A stretch of DNA of 64,000 nucleotides from Streptomyces sp. CG 926. Its GTDB lineage: Bacteria; Actinomycetota; Actinomycetes; Streptomycetales; Streptomycetaceae. Of this stretch, positions 44,170-54,855 are shown piece by piece (position 1 is the first letter of the stretch; each line of letters begins with the position of its first letter). The position numbers and the translations under genes are program-made. The stretch spans positions 434,001 to 498,000 of the forward strand of contig NZ_QGGZ01000005.1 in assembly GCF_003148825.1 (NCBI RefSeq), in the 5' to 3' direction. Below the pieces are notes generated by a model. That model saw only the letters and a program-made list of their open reading frames with translations. It was not told where the DNA came from and searched no databases.

Positions 44170-45531
44170 ATGACAGCTAGCGCAAGCGCCATGGCCGAGG
44201 CCACCCCCGCCGACCGGGACCGGTACGTCGACCTGCTGCGCGTCGCCTCGCTCGGCACCGTCATCGCCGGACACTGGCTGATGGCCGCCGTCAGCGGCGA
44301 CGGCATAGGGAATCTGCTCGCCCTCGTACCCGCCCTCCAGGCGCTCACCTGGGGGCTGCAGATCATGCCCGTCTTCTTCTTCGTCGGCGGGTTCTCGCAC
44401 GCCCTGTCCTACCGCTCCCTGGCCCGCCGCACCGACGGGCCCGTCTACGCCGCCTTCCTGCGGGCCCGGCTCCAGCGGCTGCTGCGCCCCACCCTCGTCT
44501 TCGTCCTGGTGTGGGCCGCGGTCGCGCTCGCCGTGCAGCTCGCCGGGCACGGCGGCGGAACGCTGACCGCGGCCGCGCTGCGGCTCGTCACGCAGCCGTT
44601 GTGGTTCATCGGGATCTACCTCGCCATGGTCGCCTTCACCCCGCCGCTGCTGAAGCTGCACGAGCGCCACGGCTGGGCCGCCTTCGCCGCCCTGGCCGGG
44701 GCGGCCGCGCTGGTCGACGTACTGCGGTTCGCGTTCGGGGTCCCGTACGTGGAGTTCCTGAACTTCGCCCTCGTCTGGCTCGCCGTCCACCAGCTCGGCT
44801 TCCTGCGGGCCGACGGCCGTATCCGCCGGCCCGCCGTCCTCGCCGGCGCGGGACTCGCCTCGGCCGCCCTGCTGGTGGCGTACGGCCCGTACCCGCTGTC
44901 CATGGTCGGGATGCCCGGCGAGAAGGTCTCCAACATGGCCCCGCCCACCCTCGCCCTGCTCTGCCACGGCCTGTGGCTCGTCGGTGCCGTCCAGCTGGCG
45001 GCCGGGCCCGCCACCGCGTGGCTGCGCCGGCCGCGCGTCTGGCGGGCGGTGGTCGCGGCCAACGGCCTCGCCATGACCGCGTTCCTGTGGCACCTGACCG
45101 CGATGCTCGGTGTGTACGCGGCCCAGCTCGCCCTCGGCCTCGACCTGCCGGCCCCCGCCACGGCCGCCTGGTGGGCGCAGGTCCCGGTACGGATGCTCGC
45201 CGCGGCGGCGCTGACCGGGGTCCTCGTCGCGCTGTTCCGCCGCTTCGAGACGCCCCGGTCGAGCGCGCCCGCCCCCGCCCGCCGCACCGGCGGCCCCGTC
45301 GCCGCCCTCGGGATCACCCTGTGCCTGCTCGGCATCCTGGGCCTGTCCATGACCGGGCTCGGCGGCCTGCTCGACGGGCACAGCGCCACCCTGGTCGCCC
45401 TGCCCGTCACCGCGCCGGCGGCGATCGCGATGGCTCTGGGCGGCTGGTATCTCGTAGAACGGTCCGCCCCGGCCCGGAGGGTTAGGCCATGTCTTCCGGA
45501 TCAGGCCGGATCAGTCCGCGGCGTCCGGTGA
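44170..45531 (+). CDS. Acyltransferase-3 family membrane protein with MITE-altered C-terminus
   Basis: 453 residues, ten or more helices. RDRYVDLLRVASLGTVIAGHW carries the Arg and late His of the acyltransferase-3 family; PVFFFVGGFSHALSYRSL and RLLRPTLVF follow, with LWHLTAMLGVYA (conserved His) late. Members O-acylate envelope sugars or lipids. After codon 438 the frame enters a 160-bp MITE-like element and ends with 15 foreign residues (RPCLPDQAGSVRGVR). Removing the element with one TA restores a stop after V-T-L-R-G, so the ancestral protein was shorter. The change is beyond the last helix and may be harmless. Confidence 0.88.
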   Translation: MTASASAMAEATPADRDRYVDLLRVASLGTVIAGHWLMAAVSGDGIGNLLALVPALQALTWGLQIMPVFFFVGGFSHALSYRSLARRTDGPVYAAFLRARLQRLLRPTLVFVLVWAAVALAVQLAGHGGGTLTAAALRLVTQPLWFIGIYLAMVAFTPPLLKLHERHGWAAFAALAGAAALVDVLRFAFGVPYVEFLNFALVWLAVHQLGFLRADGRIRRPAVLAGAGLASAALLVAYGPYPLSMVGMPGEKVSNMAPPTLALLCHGLWLVGAVQLAAGPATAWLRRPRVWRAVVAANGLAMTAFLWHLTAMLGVYAAQLALGLDLPAPATAAWWAQVPVRMLAAAALTGVLVALFRRFETPRSSAPAPARRTGGPVAALGITLCLLGILGLSMTGLGGLLDGHSATLVALPVTAPAAIAMALGGWYLVERSAPARRVRPCLPDQAGSVRGVR

Positions 45532-45644
45532 CGTGCGTCGCAAGGCGGACGAGGGAGTCGACGCGGAGCGTCGGCGACCGAGGACAACGCCGCGAGGTGC
45601 GGTGCCGGGCGCCGAGGGCCCGGCTTGATCCGGAAGACATGGCC
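45485..45644. mobile_element. 160-bp MITE-like element with 25-bp terminal inverted repeats
   Basis: The ends match in 24 of 25 positions as inverted repeats (left begins GGCCATGTCTTCCGGATCA; right is its complement at 45620-45644). It is flanked by TA on both sides (45483-45484 and 45645-45646). It contains no sensible gene. TA duplication fits IS630/Tc1-type transposition; the parent is not in the window. It has changed the end of the upstream gene and supplies most of the sequence before the ABC-F start. Confidence 0.8.
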
Positions 45645-45688
45645 TACGCTGAGGGGCTGATCCACACCCTTTCCCTGGAGCGCGTCTG

Positions 45689-47491
<1,803 letters not shown>

Positions 47492-47499
47492 GCGGGACC

Positions 47500-47537
47500 G
47501 GGCCGGTCACCCCTTACGCACAGGGGTGGACCGGCCC
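47500..47537. terminator. Interrupted stem-loop after the ABC-F gene
   Basis: GGGCCGGTC-ACCCCT (47500-47514) pairs with AGGGGT-G-GACCGGCCC (47522-47537). A related arm pair recurs before the next paralogue at 49362-49400. Confidence 0.75.
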
Positions 47538-47607
47538 CGTTCATGCGGGCCGGCAGTGGTAGAAAGGTCATCCTCCCCGACCTTCCCGATGTCGAAAGCG
47601 TGCGCTG

Positions 47608-49218
47608 ATGACCGAGCTGCCCCAGCCGCCGAACCAGCCGCCGAACCAGCCGTCGACGCCTTCCGGTTACGGGCACCTGCCGGGTCCGCCGCAGCAGGGT
47701 TACGGGTTCCCGCCGCAGGGCGCGAACCCGTACGCCCAGCAGCCCGCGTACCCGCCGCAGCCGCCCACCGTGCAGCAGCGCCCGGTCGGTCCGGGCGGCC
47801 CCGGCCCGACACCGAAGAAAAGGCTGACCGTGCTGGTCGCCGCGTCGGTGGCGGCCGTCCTCGTTCTCGGTGGCGTGGGCTACGTGGCCTTCTCCGGTGA
47901 GGACAAGGACCCGAAGCCGGTCGCGCAGGAGCCCACCGACGCCAAGCCCTCGGGCTCTCCCACCGTCGACAAGGGCGACGGCAACGGGAACGGCGGTGGT
48001 CAGCAGGCGGACCTGAACTCCGGCCGCAAGCAGGGCGAGGACAAGGTCCTGTGGCTGAAGACCGCCAAGATCGACGGCCCCGGCATGGGCGTCGACGCCG
48101 CCGGTCAGTGGGTCGTCGGCGACACCGTCGTCAAGAGTATCTGGAGGAACCTCACCGGCTACTCGGTTACCGACGGCAAGGAGAAGTGGACACTCCCCTT
48201 CCCCGCCCTGATCTGCTCCGTCGCCCGACAGACCACGGCCGAGGGCCGGACGGTCGTCATGTACCGCGACGGCGAGGGCGAGAACACCTCCTGCACCCAG
48301 CTGCGCGTGGTCGACCTCAGGACGGGCAAGGAGGTCTGGTCGAAGACGGTGCCCAGTGAGGGGGTCTTCGACATCTTCACCAGCCCCACCCTGTCGATGA
48401 TCGGGGACACCGTCACCGTCAGTCGCGGCGGCACCGCCAGCGCCTTCAAGATCAGCAACGGCGACAAGCTCTTCGCGAACCCGCTGGGCGACGGCTGCAA
48501 CCCGGACTCCTACGAGGCCGGCAACGGCAAGCTGATCGCCCTCGCCACCTGCTCGGACGAGGACTCCACCGCCGAGGTCCACGGGATCGACCCCGTCACC
48601 GGCGCGAAGGGCTGGGCCTACCGGCTCCCCGCGAAGTTCAAGGTCACCAGCATCTACTCGGTGAACCCCACCGTCGTCGACATCGGCGACGAGCGGACGA
48701 AGCAGCGCTCCATCGTGGTCCTGGGACCCGACGGGAAGCAGGCCGCCACCCTGGAGAGCGCGGACGGCCTCGCCGTCGGCTGCGGCGACACCGGCCTGTT
48801 CCGGTCCCTGGTGACCTGCCCCTCGGCGGTCGTCGACGCGAACACCCTCTATCTGCCCACCGCGGCGGGCACCGGCAAGAGCAACGAGATCGTCGCCTTC
48901 GACCTCGCCTCCGGCAAGCGCAAGTGGCGGGTCAAGGCCGGGGACAAGCGCACGCTCACCCCGCTCAAGGCCGTGGACGGTCGGCTCATCGCCTACCGGA
49001 AGGCCGAGGAGGAGCAGGGTGGAGAGGTCCTCTCCATCCCGGCGGACGGCGGCACCCCGACCGCGGTCCTGCGCCACCCCTCGGGCCCCGCCGCCCCGAT
49101 CGAGAGGACCTTCACCCTCCCGAAGCTGGACTACGCGGACGGACGGTTCTTCATCTCCTCCACCCACCTGCGGGCCCAAGGCCAGGACGAGAAGCTGCTG
49201 ATGGTCTTCGGCAAGTGA
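47608..49218 (+). CDS. Membrane-anchored PQQ-type beta-propeller protein 1
   Basis: 536 residues. A Pro/Gln/Gly-rich cytosolic N-terminus (1-68), one helix (RLTVLVAASVAAVLVLGGVGYVAF, quoted across 70-93), a Gly/Asn/Asp linker, then a propeller of PQQ-like blades with repeated x-G-x-E-x-W strands: TDGKEKWTLPF, RTGKEVWSKTVP, VTGAKGWAYRLP, ASGKRKWRVKAG. Six Cys in the extracytoplasmic part may pair. The role is unknown; such proteins bind partners in the cell wall. Tandem paralogue of the next two genes, with near-identical DNA to the second over the first 450 bp. Confidence 0.85.
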   Translation: MTELPQPPNQPPNQPSTPSGYGHLPGPPQQGYGFPPQGANPYAQQPAYPPQPPTVQQRPVGPGGPGPTPKKRLTVLVAASVAAVLVLGGVGYVAFSGEDKDPKPVAQEPTDAKPSGSPTVDKGDGNGNGGGQQADLNSGRKQGEDKVLWLKTAKIDGPGMGVDAAGQWVVGDTVVKSIWRNLTGYSVTDGKEKWTLPFPALICSVARQTTAEGRTVVMYRDGEGENTSCTQLRVVDLRTGKEVWSKTVPSEGVFDIFTSPTLSMIGDTVTVSRGGTASAFKISNGDKLFANPLGDGCNPDSYEAGNGKLIALATCSDEDSTAEVHGIDPVTGAKGWAYRLPAKFKVTSIYSVNPTVVDIGDERTKQRSIVVLGPDGKQAATLESADGLAVGCGDTGLFRSLVTCPSAVVDANTLYLPTAAGTGKSNEIVAFDLASGKRKWRVKAGDKRTLTPLKAVDGRLIAYRKAEEEQGGEVLSIPADGGTPTAVLRHPSGPAAPIERTFTLPKLDYADGRFFISSTHLRAQGQDEKLLMVFGK

Positions 49219-49243
49219 GGACGCTTCGGGCCCGGTGCGGGGA

Positions 49244-49267
49244 GGCCCGACGAACTCCTGTCGGGCC
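49244..49267 (+). terminator. Stem-loop after propeller gene 1
   Basis: GGCCCGAC (49244-49251) pairs with GTCGGGCC (49260-49267) around eight bases, 26 bp after the stop codon. Confidence 0.65.
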
Positions 49268-49361
49268 GCGCGGATTTGGTGGCGCGCCGAGGCCGGGCGG
49301 TCGGAGAGGCCTGGATTCCGCCGGTCTTCGGGGGCGACCGGCCGGATAACGGCGGCGTCAC

Positions 49362-49400
49362 GGGCCGGTCCTCCCTTGGGAACAGCGGACGGACCGGCCC
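49362..49400. repeat. Inverted repeat shared with the region before propeller gene 1
   Basis: GGGCCGGTCC (49362-49371) and GGACCGGCCC (49391-49400) echo the arms of the 47500-47537 hairpin at the same distance from the following start codon. The duplicated unit therefore includes this terminator-like element as well as the promoter region. Confidence 0.65.
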
Positions 49401-49470
49401 GATGTATGAGCGCTGTCAGTGATAGAAAGGTCATCCTCCCCGACCTTCCCGATGCCGAAAGCGTGCGCTG

Positions 49471-51093
49471 ATGACCGAGCTGCCCCAGCCGCCGAACCAG
49501 CCGCCGAACCAGCCGTCGACGCCTTCCGGTTACGGGCACCTGCCGGGTCCGCCGCAGCAGGGTTACGGGTTCCCGCCCCAGGGTGCGAACCCGTACGCCC
49601 AGCAGCCCGCGTACCCGCCGCAGCCGCCCACGGTGACCCAGCAGCCGGTGGGCCCGGGTGGCCCCGGCCCAGGTCCGGGCCCGACATCGAAGAAGAAGTT
49701 GACCCTGCTGGTCGCCGCGTCGGTGGCGGCCGTCCTCGTGCTCGGTGGCGTGGGCTACGTGGCCTTCTCCGGTGAGGAGAAGGACCCGAAGCCGGTCGCG
49801 CAGGAGCCCGCCGACGCCAAGCCCTCGGGCTCTCCCACCGTCGACAAGGGCGACGGCAACGGGAACGGCAAGGGCAGCGACATCCCGACCGACCTCAACG
49901 AGGGCCGCAAGCCGGGTGAGGACAAGGCCCTCTGGCTGAAGACCGCCAAGATGGAGGGCCCGGGAGCCGGTATCCCGGCCAGGGGGCTGTGGGTCGCCGG
50001 CGACACCGTCGTCAAGACCGTCGACAAGTCTGTCATCGGCTACGGGGTGAGCGACGGCAAGGAGAAGTGGAAGATCGACTTCCAGGTGGAGATCTGCGGA
50101 CTCACCGGGCAGGCCACCCCCGACGGCAGGACCGTCATGGTCGTCAAGAACGCCGACGGCTCCAGCTGCAACCAGATGAAGCTCATCGACCTCAAGGCCG
50201 GCAAGGAGGTGTGGACGAAGGAGCTCGTCATGGAAGGGCTGTTCAAAACCAGCTCCTCCGCCACCGTCACCCTCAGCGGCGACACCTTCGCCCTCGCCTG
50301 GATGGGCGGTCAGAGCGCCCACCGCCTGAGCACCGGCGACAAGCTCTTCTCCGACGCGGGCCCCGAGGGCTGCAAGCCCATGACCTACGCCGCCGGCAAC
50401 AACAAGATGATCGCCGTGGCCCTCTGCCAGGACGCCGACAAGACCATCGAGATCCAGGACGCCGACCCGAGCACCGGCAAGAAGACCTGGAGCTACCGCC
50501 TGCCCAAGGGCTTCCAGGTCAACGCCGTCTACTCGGTCAGCCCCACCGTCATCGACGCCGGCAACCGCGACACCGGGCAGCATTCGATCCTCGTCCTCGA
50601 CGAGAAGGGGCAGAAGCGCAACACCCTCGTCGGTGAAGGCAACTTCGTGGTCAACTGCGGTGGTTACGCAAGCAGCGAGGGCCTCCAGAACTGCGGGAAC
50701 TCCGCGGTCGACGCGGACACCGTCTACCTCGCCGCCGGGGACAAGTCCACCGGCAGCGAGATCGTCGCCTTCGACCTCGGCACGGGCAAGACCAAGTGGC
50801 GCACCAAGGCCGGTGACAAGAAGGTCCTCATCCCGCTCGACGCCGCGAACGGCCGGCTGACCGCCTACCGAGCCGACCTGGTCGGCCGGCCCGGCGAGAT
50901 CGTCTCGTTCCCGGCCGACGGAAGCGCGCCCACGACGCTGATGAAGCTCCCCTCGGGCACCTCCGCACGGATCGAGTCCTCCTTCCTGACCTCCCAGAGC
51001 GCCGCCTACGTGGACGGGCGGTTCTTCCTCTCCGTCACCCGGCTGGCGGGCGAGAACACGGACGAGAGGCTCCTGATGGCTTTCGGCAAGTGA
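49471..51093 (+). CDS. Membrane-anchored PQQ-type beta-propeller protein 2
   Basis: 540 residues. Residues 1-120 match protein 1 almost exactly (identical MTELPQPPNQPPNQPS start, the same helix and DAKPSGSPTVDKGDGNGNG linker). The propeller (SDGKEKWKIDF, KAGKEVWTKEL, STGKKTWSYRLP, GTGKTKWRTKAG) is much more divergent, about half identical by eye. It differs by a GPGPGP insert before the helix. The DNA upstream (49411-49470) is also almost unchanged from that of gene 1. Function unknown. Confidence 0.85.
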   Translation: MTELPQPPNQPPNQPSTPSGYGHLPGPPQQGYGFPPQGANPYAQQPAYPPQPPTVTQQPVGPGGPGPGPGPTSKKKLTLLVAASVAAVLVLGGVGYVAFSGEEKDPKPVAQEPADAKPSGSPTVDKGDGNGNGKGSDIPTDLNEGRKPGEDKALWLKTAKMEGPGAGIPARGLWVAGDTVVKTVDKSVIGYGVSDGKEKWKIDFQVEICGLTGQATPDGRTVMVVKNADGSSCNQMKLIDLKAGKEVWTKELVMEGLFKTSSSATVTLSGDTFALAWMGGQSAHRLSTGDKLFSDAGPEGCKPMTYAAGNNKMIAVALCQDADKTIEIQDADPSTGKKTWSYRLPKGFQVNAVYSVSPTVIDAGNRDTGQHSILVLDEKGQKRNTLVGEGNFVVNCGGYASSEGLQNCGNSAVDADTVYLAAGDKSTGSEIVAFDLGTGKTKWRTKAGDKKVLIPLDAANGRLTAYRADLVGRPGEIVSFPADGSAPTTLMKLPSGTSARIESSFLTSQSAAYVDGRFFLSVTRLAGENTDERLLMAFGK

Positions 51094-51136
51094 AAACGCG
51101 TCCCACGACCCGCCCACCGAGAGGCAACAGCAACCG

Positions 51137-52858
51137 ATGAGTATCCCGCCGCCCCCCAGCCAGCCGCCGTCCGGCGGCTTCGGCGCCCCGCAGGACCCGC
51201 CGCCGGGCGGATTCGGCGCGCCCGTGCCGCCGCCCGGAGCGGCCGCCCCGCAGGCCGGGCCCCCACAGCAGCCGCCGACCGGGCAGCCCGCGTACGGGTA
51301 CCCGCAGACCGGGCCCGGCTACGGCTACCCGCAGCAGCCCGGCACCCCGCCGCCGTTCGGCGCCCCGGGTGCCCCCGGCGCGCCCGTGCCCGCCCCCCAG
51401 CCCCCGGCCCCGGGTTCCGGCAACGCCAAGCGCACCCAGCTGACGATCGTCGGCGCGGCCGTCCTGGCCTGCGTCCTCATCGTCGGCGGCGGCCTCTGGT
51501 ACACCTCCGGCGACAGCGGCGGCGGGGACGACAAGGCCGACAGCAACCCGAGCGCCTCCCCGGGCAACGACAAGCCCACGGACTACGTGCCCGGCACCGA
51601 GAAGGCACCCGGCAACCCGAAGTCGAAGCCGCTCCTCAACCTGCCGAGCCCCGTTCCGGCCGATGTCGCCACTGTCGCGGGCTCCTGGGTGACCGACACC
51701 ACCTACGTCAAGTCCGACCTGTCGAAGGTCGTCGGCTACAACCTCGTCGACGGCGGCAAGAAGTGGGAGCTGCCCCTTCCCGGCGAGCTCTGCGGCGCCA
51801 CCAAGCACGTCAGCGAGAAGAAGGCCGCGGTCCTCTTCAAGGCCTCCCAGCCGACGCCCGAGAACAAGTACGTCCAGTGCACCGAGGTCGGCGTCATCGA
51901 CCTGGAGAGCGGCAAGCTGGTCTGGTCCGGCAACGCCAAGAGCGCCACCGGCGGCGACAAGCCCGTCTCGTTCAACACCGTCACCCTCAGCGGCCAGACC
52001 GTCGCCGCGGCCGGTATCTCCGCGGGCGGCGCCGCCTGGAACCTGGCCGACGGCAAGTCCCTGTGGCTGCCCAAGGTCGACGGCGAGAGCTGCCGCGACG
52101 TGGGCTACGGCGGCGGCGAGGCCCTCGCCGCCATCCGCAAGTGCGGCCAGAGCCCCAACTACACGCTGTACGGGCAGCTCCTCGACCCGACCACGGGCGC
52201 GCCCACCGTCTCGTACAAGCTCTCCCCGGGCATCGAGGACGCGTACGTCGTCTCCACCAAGCCCCTGATCGTCGGGGCCGACGTCGGCAAGACCGCGAAG
52301 AACGCCACGGGCGTCAGCGACCTCTTCGTCATCGACCCCAAGGGCGAGCTGAAGGCCCGCATCCCGCTGGCCTCCGGAGACTTCGGCGCCCGGTGCAGCT
52401 CCGAGGTGGAGCGGTGCATGAACATGGTGGTCGGCAACGGCAGGATCTACCTGCCGTCCTACGAGCACCAGGGCCAGGCCTCCAGCTCCCGCACCAACGA
52501 GCTGCTCTCCTTCGACCTGGAGACCGGCAAGCAGACCACCGACCGTGCCGACGCGGGCGAGCGGTACACGCTCTTCCCGCTGCGCATGGACGGGTCGAAC
52601 ATCATCGCCTACAAGCGGCCCCCGTACGACAAGGGCGGTCAGATCGTCAGCATCGACAGCAGGACGATGAAGGAAACCCTCCTCATGGAGAACCCGGCGG
52701 ACAAGGCGAGCCAGCGCGCCGAGACCGGGTTCTCGCCGGAGTACTCCGAGTACCGCTACCACAACGGGAAGTTCTTCATCTCCCGCACGACGGTCAGCAA
52801 GCCGTACTCGGACAAGGCCGACCCGGAGTACCTCTTCGTCTCCTTCTCCGCGAGCTGA
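51137..52858 (+). CDS. Membrane-anchored PQQ-type beta-propeller protein 3
   Basis: 573 residues, start 43 bp after gene 2. The cytosolic part is Pro/Gly-rich (SIPPPPSQPPSGGFGAPQDP) with YGYPQ repeats. The helix is LTIVGAAVLACVLIVGGGLWY (about residues 98-118). Propeller strands: VDGGKKWELPLP, ESGKLVWSGNA, ADGKSLWLPKV, ETGKQTTDRADAG. Same architecture as genes 1 and 2 but an older paralogue, with no long DNA identity. Followed by a terminator. Function unknown. Confidence 0.85.
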   Translation: MSIPPPPSQPPSGGFGAPQDPPPGGFGAPVPPPGAAAPQAGPPQQPPTGQPAYGYPQTGPGYGYPQQPGTPPPFGAPGAPGAPVPAPQPPAPGSGNAKRTQLTIVGAAVLACVLIVGGGLWYTSGDSGGGDDKADSNPSASPGNDKPTDYVPGTEKAPGNPKSKPLLNLPSPVPADVATVAGSWVTDTTYVKSDLSKVVGYNLVDGGKKWELPLPGELCGATKHVSEKKAAVLFKASQPTPENKYVQCTEVGVIDLESGKLVWSGNAKSATGGDKPVSFNTVTLSGQTVAAAGISAGGAAWNLADGKSLWLPKVDGESCRDVGYGGGEALAAIRKCGQSPNYTLYGQLLDPTTGAPTVSYKLSPGIEDAYVVSTKPLIVGADVGKTAKNATGVSDLFVIDPKGELKARIPLASGDFGARCSSEVERCMNMVVGNGRIYLPSYEHQGQASSSRTNELLSFDLETGKQTTDRADAGERYTLFPLRMDGSNIIAYKRPPYDKGGQIVSIDSRTMKETLLMENPADKASQRAETGFSPEYSEYRYHNGKFFISRTTVSKPYSDKADPEYLFVSFSAS

Positions 52859-52891
52859 CGGGCACCACCCCGGTTCGCACCGAGTCGCCGA

Positions 52892-52925
52892 AAGCCCCCG
52901 AACGGTCCGTACCGATCGGGGGCTT
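52892..52925 (+). terminator. Stem-loop ending the propeller gene cluster
   Basis: AAGCCCCCGA (52892-52901) pairs with TCGGGGGCTT (52916-52925), 33 bp after the stop of propeller gene 3. Confidence 0.8.
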
Positions 52926-53000
52926 CTGCGCGGTATCCCTCTCGCACCGTCGAACAAGCGTGTAGCTTGCCGGGTCAGAAGGGTGGGGGGTGGTTCCTCA

Positions 53001-53693
53001 ATGGGCGTACGGGTCGTGGTGGTCGACGAGCACCGGCTGCTGGCCGAGGCGCTCGCCTCTGCCCTGAAGCTGCGCGGCCACCGGGTGCTGGCCGCCGCCG
53101 CTCCGGCGGCGGGCGCCGCCGAGCTGGTCATCGGCCGTGCGCCGGAGGTCTGCCTGTTCGGCACCGCCACCCCCGCCGAGCCCGGGGTCTTCGAGCCCGT
53201 CGTGCGCGTCAAGCGGGAGCGTCCGCAGATCGCCGTGGTCGTCCTCGGCCCGGTGCCGAGCCCTCGCGGGATCGCGGCCGCCTTCGCCGCCGGCGCCTCG
53301 GGTTACGTACGCCAGGACGAGCGCATCGAGGGTGTGGAGCGGGCCCTGGCCAAGGCCAGGGCGGGCGAGGTGGCGATCGCCCCGCAGCTGCTGCAGGGGG
53401 CCTTCGCGGAGCTCCTGAACCCCGCCGACCAGCCCGACGACGAGGGTAGCCGGCTGCTCCGGCTGCTCACCCCGCGCGAGGTGGAGGTGCTCGTACGGGT
53501 CGCCGAGGGCGAGGACACCCGGCTGATTGCCGCGGGCATGGAGATCGCCCCGAGCACCGCCCGTACGCACGTTCAGCGGGTGCTGATGAAGCTGGGCGTG
53601 GGATCGCGGCTGGAGGCGGCCGCGCTGGCCGCCCGCACCGGTCTGCTGGACCGGGCGCTGCCCACACTGCCGTCCGCCGCCGCGCGCGACTGA
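53001..53693 (+). CDS. LuxR-type regulator with degenerate receiver domain
   Basis: 230 residues from the ATG at 53001. The N-terminal 120 residues align with response-regulator receivers (VRVVVVDEHRLLAEALASAL, GASGYVRQDERIEGVERAL). The second acidic residue is Glu, the phospho-Asp position is Gly (PEVCLFGTATP) and the usual Lys is Arg, so phosphorylation looks impossible. The C-terminal LuxR HTH is intact (LTPREVEVLVRVAEGEDTRLI, APSTARTHVQRVLMKLGVGSR). No kinase gene is adjacent. The gene precedes galE by 113 bp. Confidence 0.88.
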   Translation: MGVRVVVVDEHRLLAEALASALKLRGHRVLAAAAPAAGAAELVIGRAPEVCLFGTATPAEPGVFEPVVRVKRERPQIAVVVLGPVPSPRGIAAAFAAGASGYVRQDERIEGVERALAKARAGEVAIAPQLLQGAFAELLNPADQPDDEGSRLLRLLTPREVEVLVRVAEGEDTRLIAAGMEIAPSTARTHVQRVLMKLGVGSRLEAAALAARTGLLDRALPTLPSAAARD

Positions 53694-53806
53694 CGTACCG
53701 GCCGGCTCCGGCCGCCCGATTTCCCCGTGGGCGCGGAATCGGGTAAGCCAGTGTCCACGCACGCGCACGTACCCGCGCGTGCTTCCCCGCGAGAGGCAGT
53801 AGGCGA

Positions 53807-54766
53807 GTGAGCAAGTACCTGGTAACCGGTGGGGCAGGATACGTCGGCAGCGTGGTCGCGGCCCACCTTCTGGAGGCCGGCCACGAGGTCACCGTCCTCG
53901 ACGACCTGAGCACGGGCTTTCGCGTAGGGGTCCCGGAGGGCGCCACCTTCATCGAGGGCCGGATCCAGGACGCCGCCCGCCACCTGGACCCCTCCTACGA
54001 GGCGGTGCTGCACTTCGCGGCCTCCTCGCAGGTCGGCGAGTCCGTGGTGAACCCGGGCAAGTACTGGGAGAACAACGTCGGCGGGACGCTGGCCCTGCTG
54101 GCCGCGATGCGCGAGGCGGGTGTGCGCAAGCTGGTGTTCTCCTCCACCGCCGCGACCTACGGGGAGCCGACGGAGGGCCTGCTGACGGAGGCCTCGGTGA
54201 CCGCGCCGACCAACCCGTACGGTGCCTCGAAGCTGGCCGTGGACCACATGATCGCGGGGGAGTGCGTGGCGCACGGCCTGGCCGCGGTGTCCCTGCGCTA
54301 CTTCAACGTGGCCGGCGCCTACGGCGAGTTCGGCGAGCGGCACACCCCCGAGACGCACCTGATCCCGCTGGTCCTCCAGGTCGCCCTGGGCGAGCGGGAG
54401 TCGATCTCGGTGTTCGGCGAGGACTACCCGACGCCGGACGGCACCTGCGTCCGCGACTACATCCACGTCGCCGACCTGGCGGAGGCCCACCTGGCCGCCC
54501 TGCGGGCCGCCACCGGCGGGGAGCACCTGATCTGCAACCTGGGCAACGGCAACGGCTTCTCGGTCCGCGAGGTCGTCGAGACCGTCCGCAAGGTCACCGG
54601 CCGGGACATCCCCGAGGTGGTCGCCCCGCGCCGGGCCGGCGACCCGGCGATGCTCGTCGCCTCCGCGCGCACGGCCCACGAGCGCCTCGGCTGGACCCCG
54701 AGCCGCTCGGACCTCACCGGGATCATCACGGACGCGTGGAACTTCGCGCGTACGCACTCCTCCTGA
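53807..54766 (+). CDS. galE: UDP-glucose 4-epimerase
   Basis: 319 residues, GTG at 53807 with GAGAGGCAG. NAD-binding VTGGAGYVGSVVAAHLLEAG, catalytic FSSTAATYG (Ser/Thr) and NPYGASKLAVD (Tyr-x-x-x-Lys), RYFNVAGA and the substrate loop TPDGTCVRDYIHV. Interconverts UDP-glucose and UDP-galactose; with galU in this window it supplies envelope sugars. It is a stand-alone gene between two LuxR regulators, and is thus probably the constitutive rather than the galactose-operon copy. Confidence 0.93.
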   Translation: MSKYLVTGGAGYVGSVVAAHLLEAGHEVTVLDDLSTGFRVGVPEGATFIEGRIQDAARHLDPSYEAVLHFAASSQVGESVVNPGKYWENNVGGTLALLAAMREAGVRKLVFSSTAATYGEPTEGLLTEASVTAPTNPYGASKLAVDHMIAGECVAHGLAAVSLRYFNVAGAYGEFGERHTPETHLIPLVLQVALGERESISVFGEDYPTPDGTCVRDYIHVADLAEAHLAALRAATGGEHLICNLGNGNGFSVREVVETVRKVTGRDIPEVVAPRRAGDPAMLVASARTAHERLGWTPSRSDLTGIITDAWNFARTHSS

Positions 54767-54819
54767 ACCACCCCGGAGCTGCCGGACCTCGGACGTCCGT
54801 CCGGACCTCCCGGCTTCCG

Positions 54820-54855
54820 CACGCCCCCCGCACCCCGACCGGTGCGGGGGGCGTG
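54820..54855 (+). terminator. 15-bp perfect stem after galE
   Basis: CACGCCCCCCGCACC (54820-54834) pairs exactly with 54841-54855 across a six-base loop. Confidence 0.85.
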
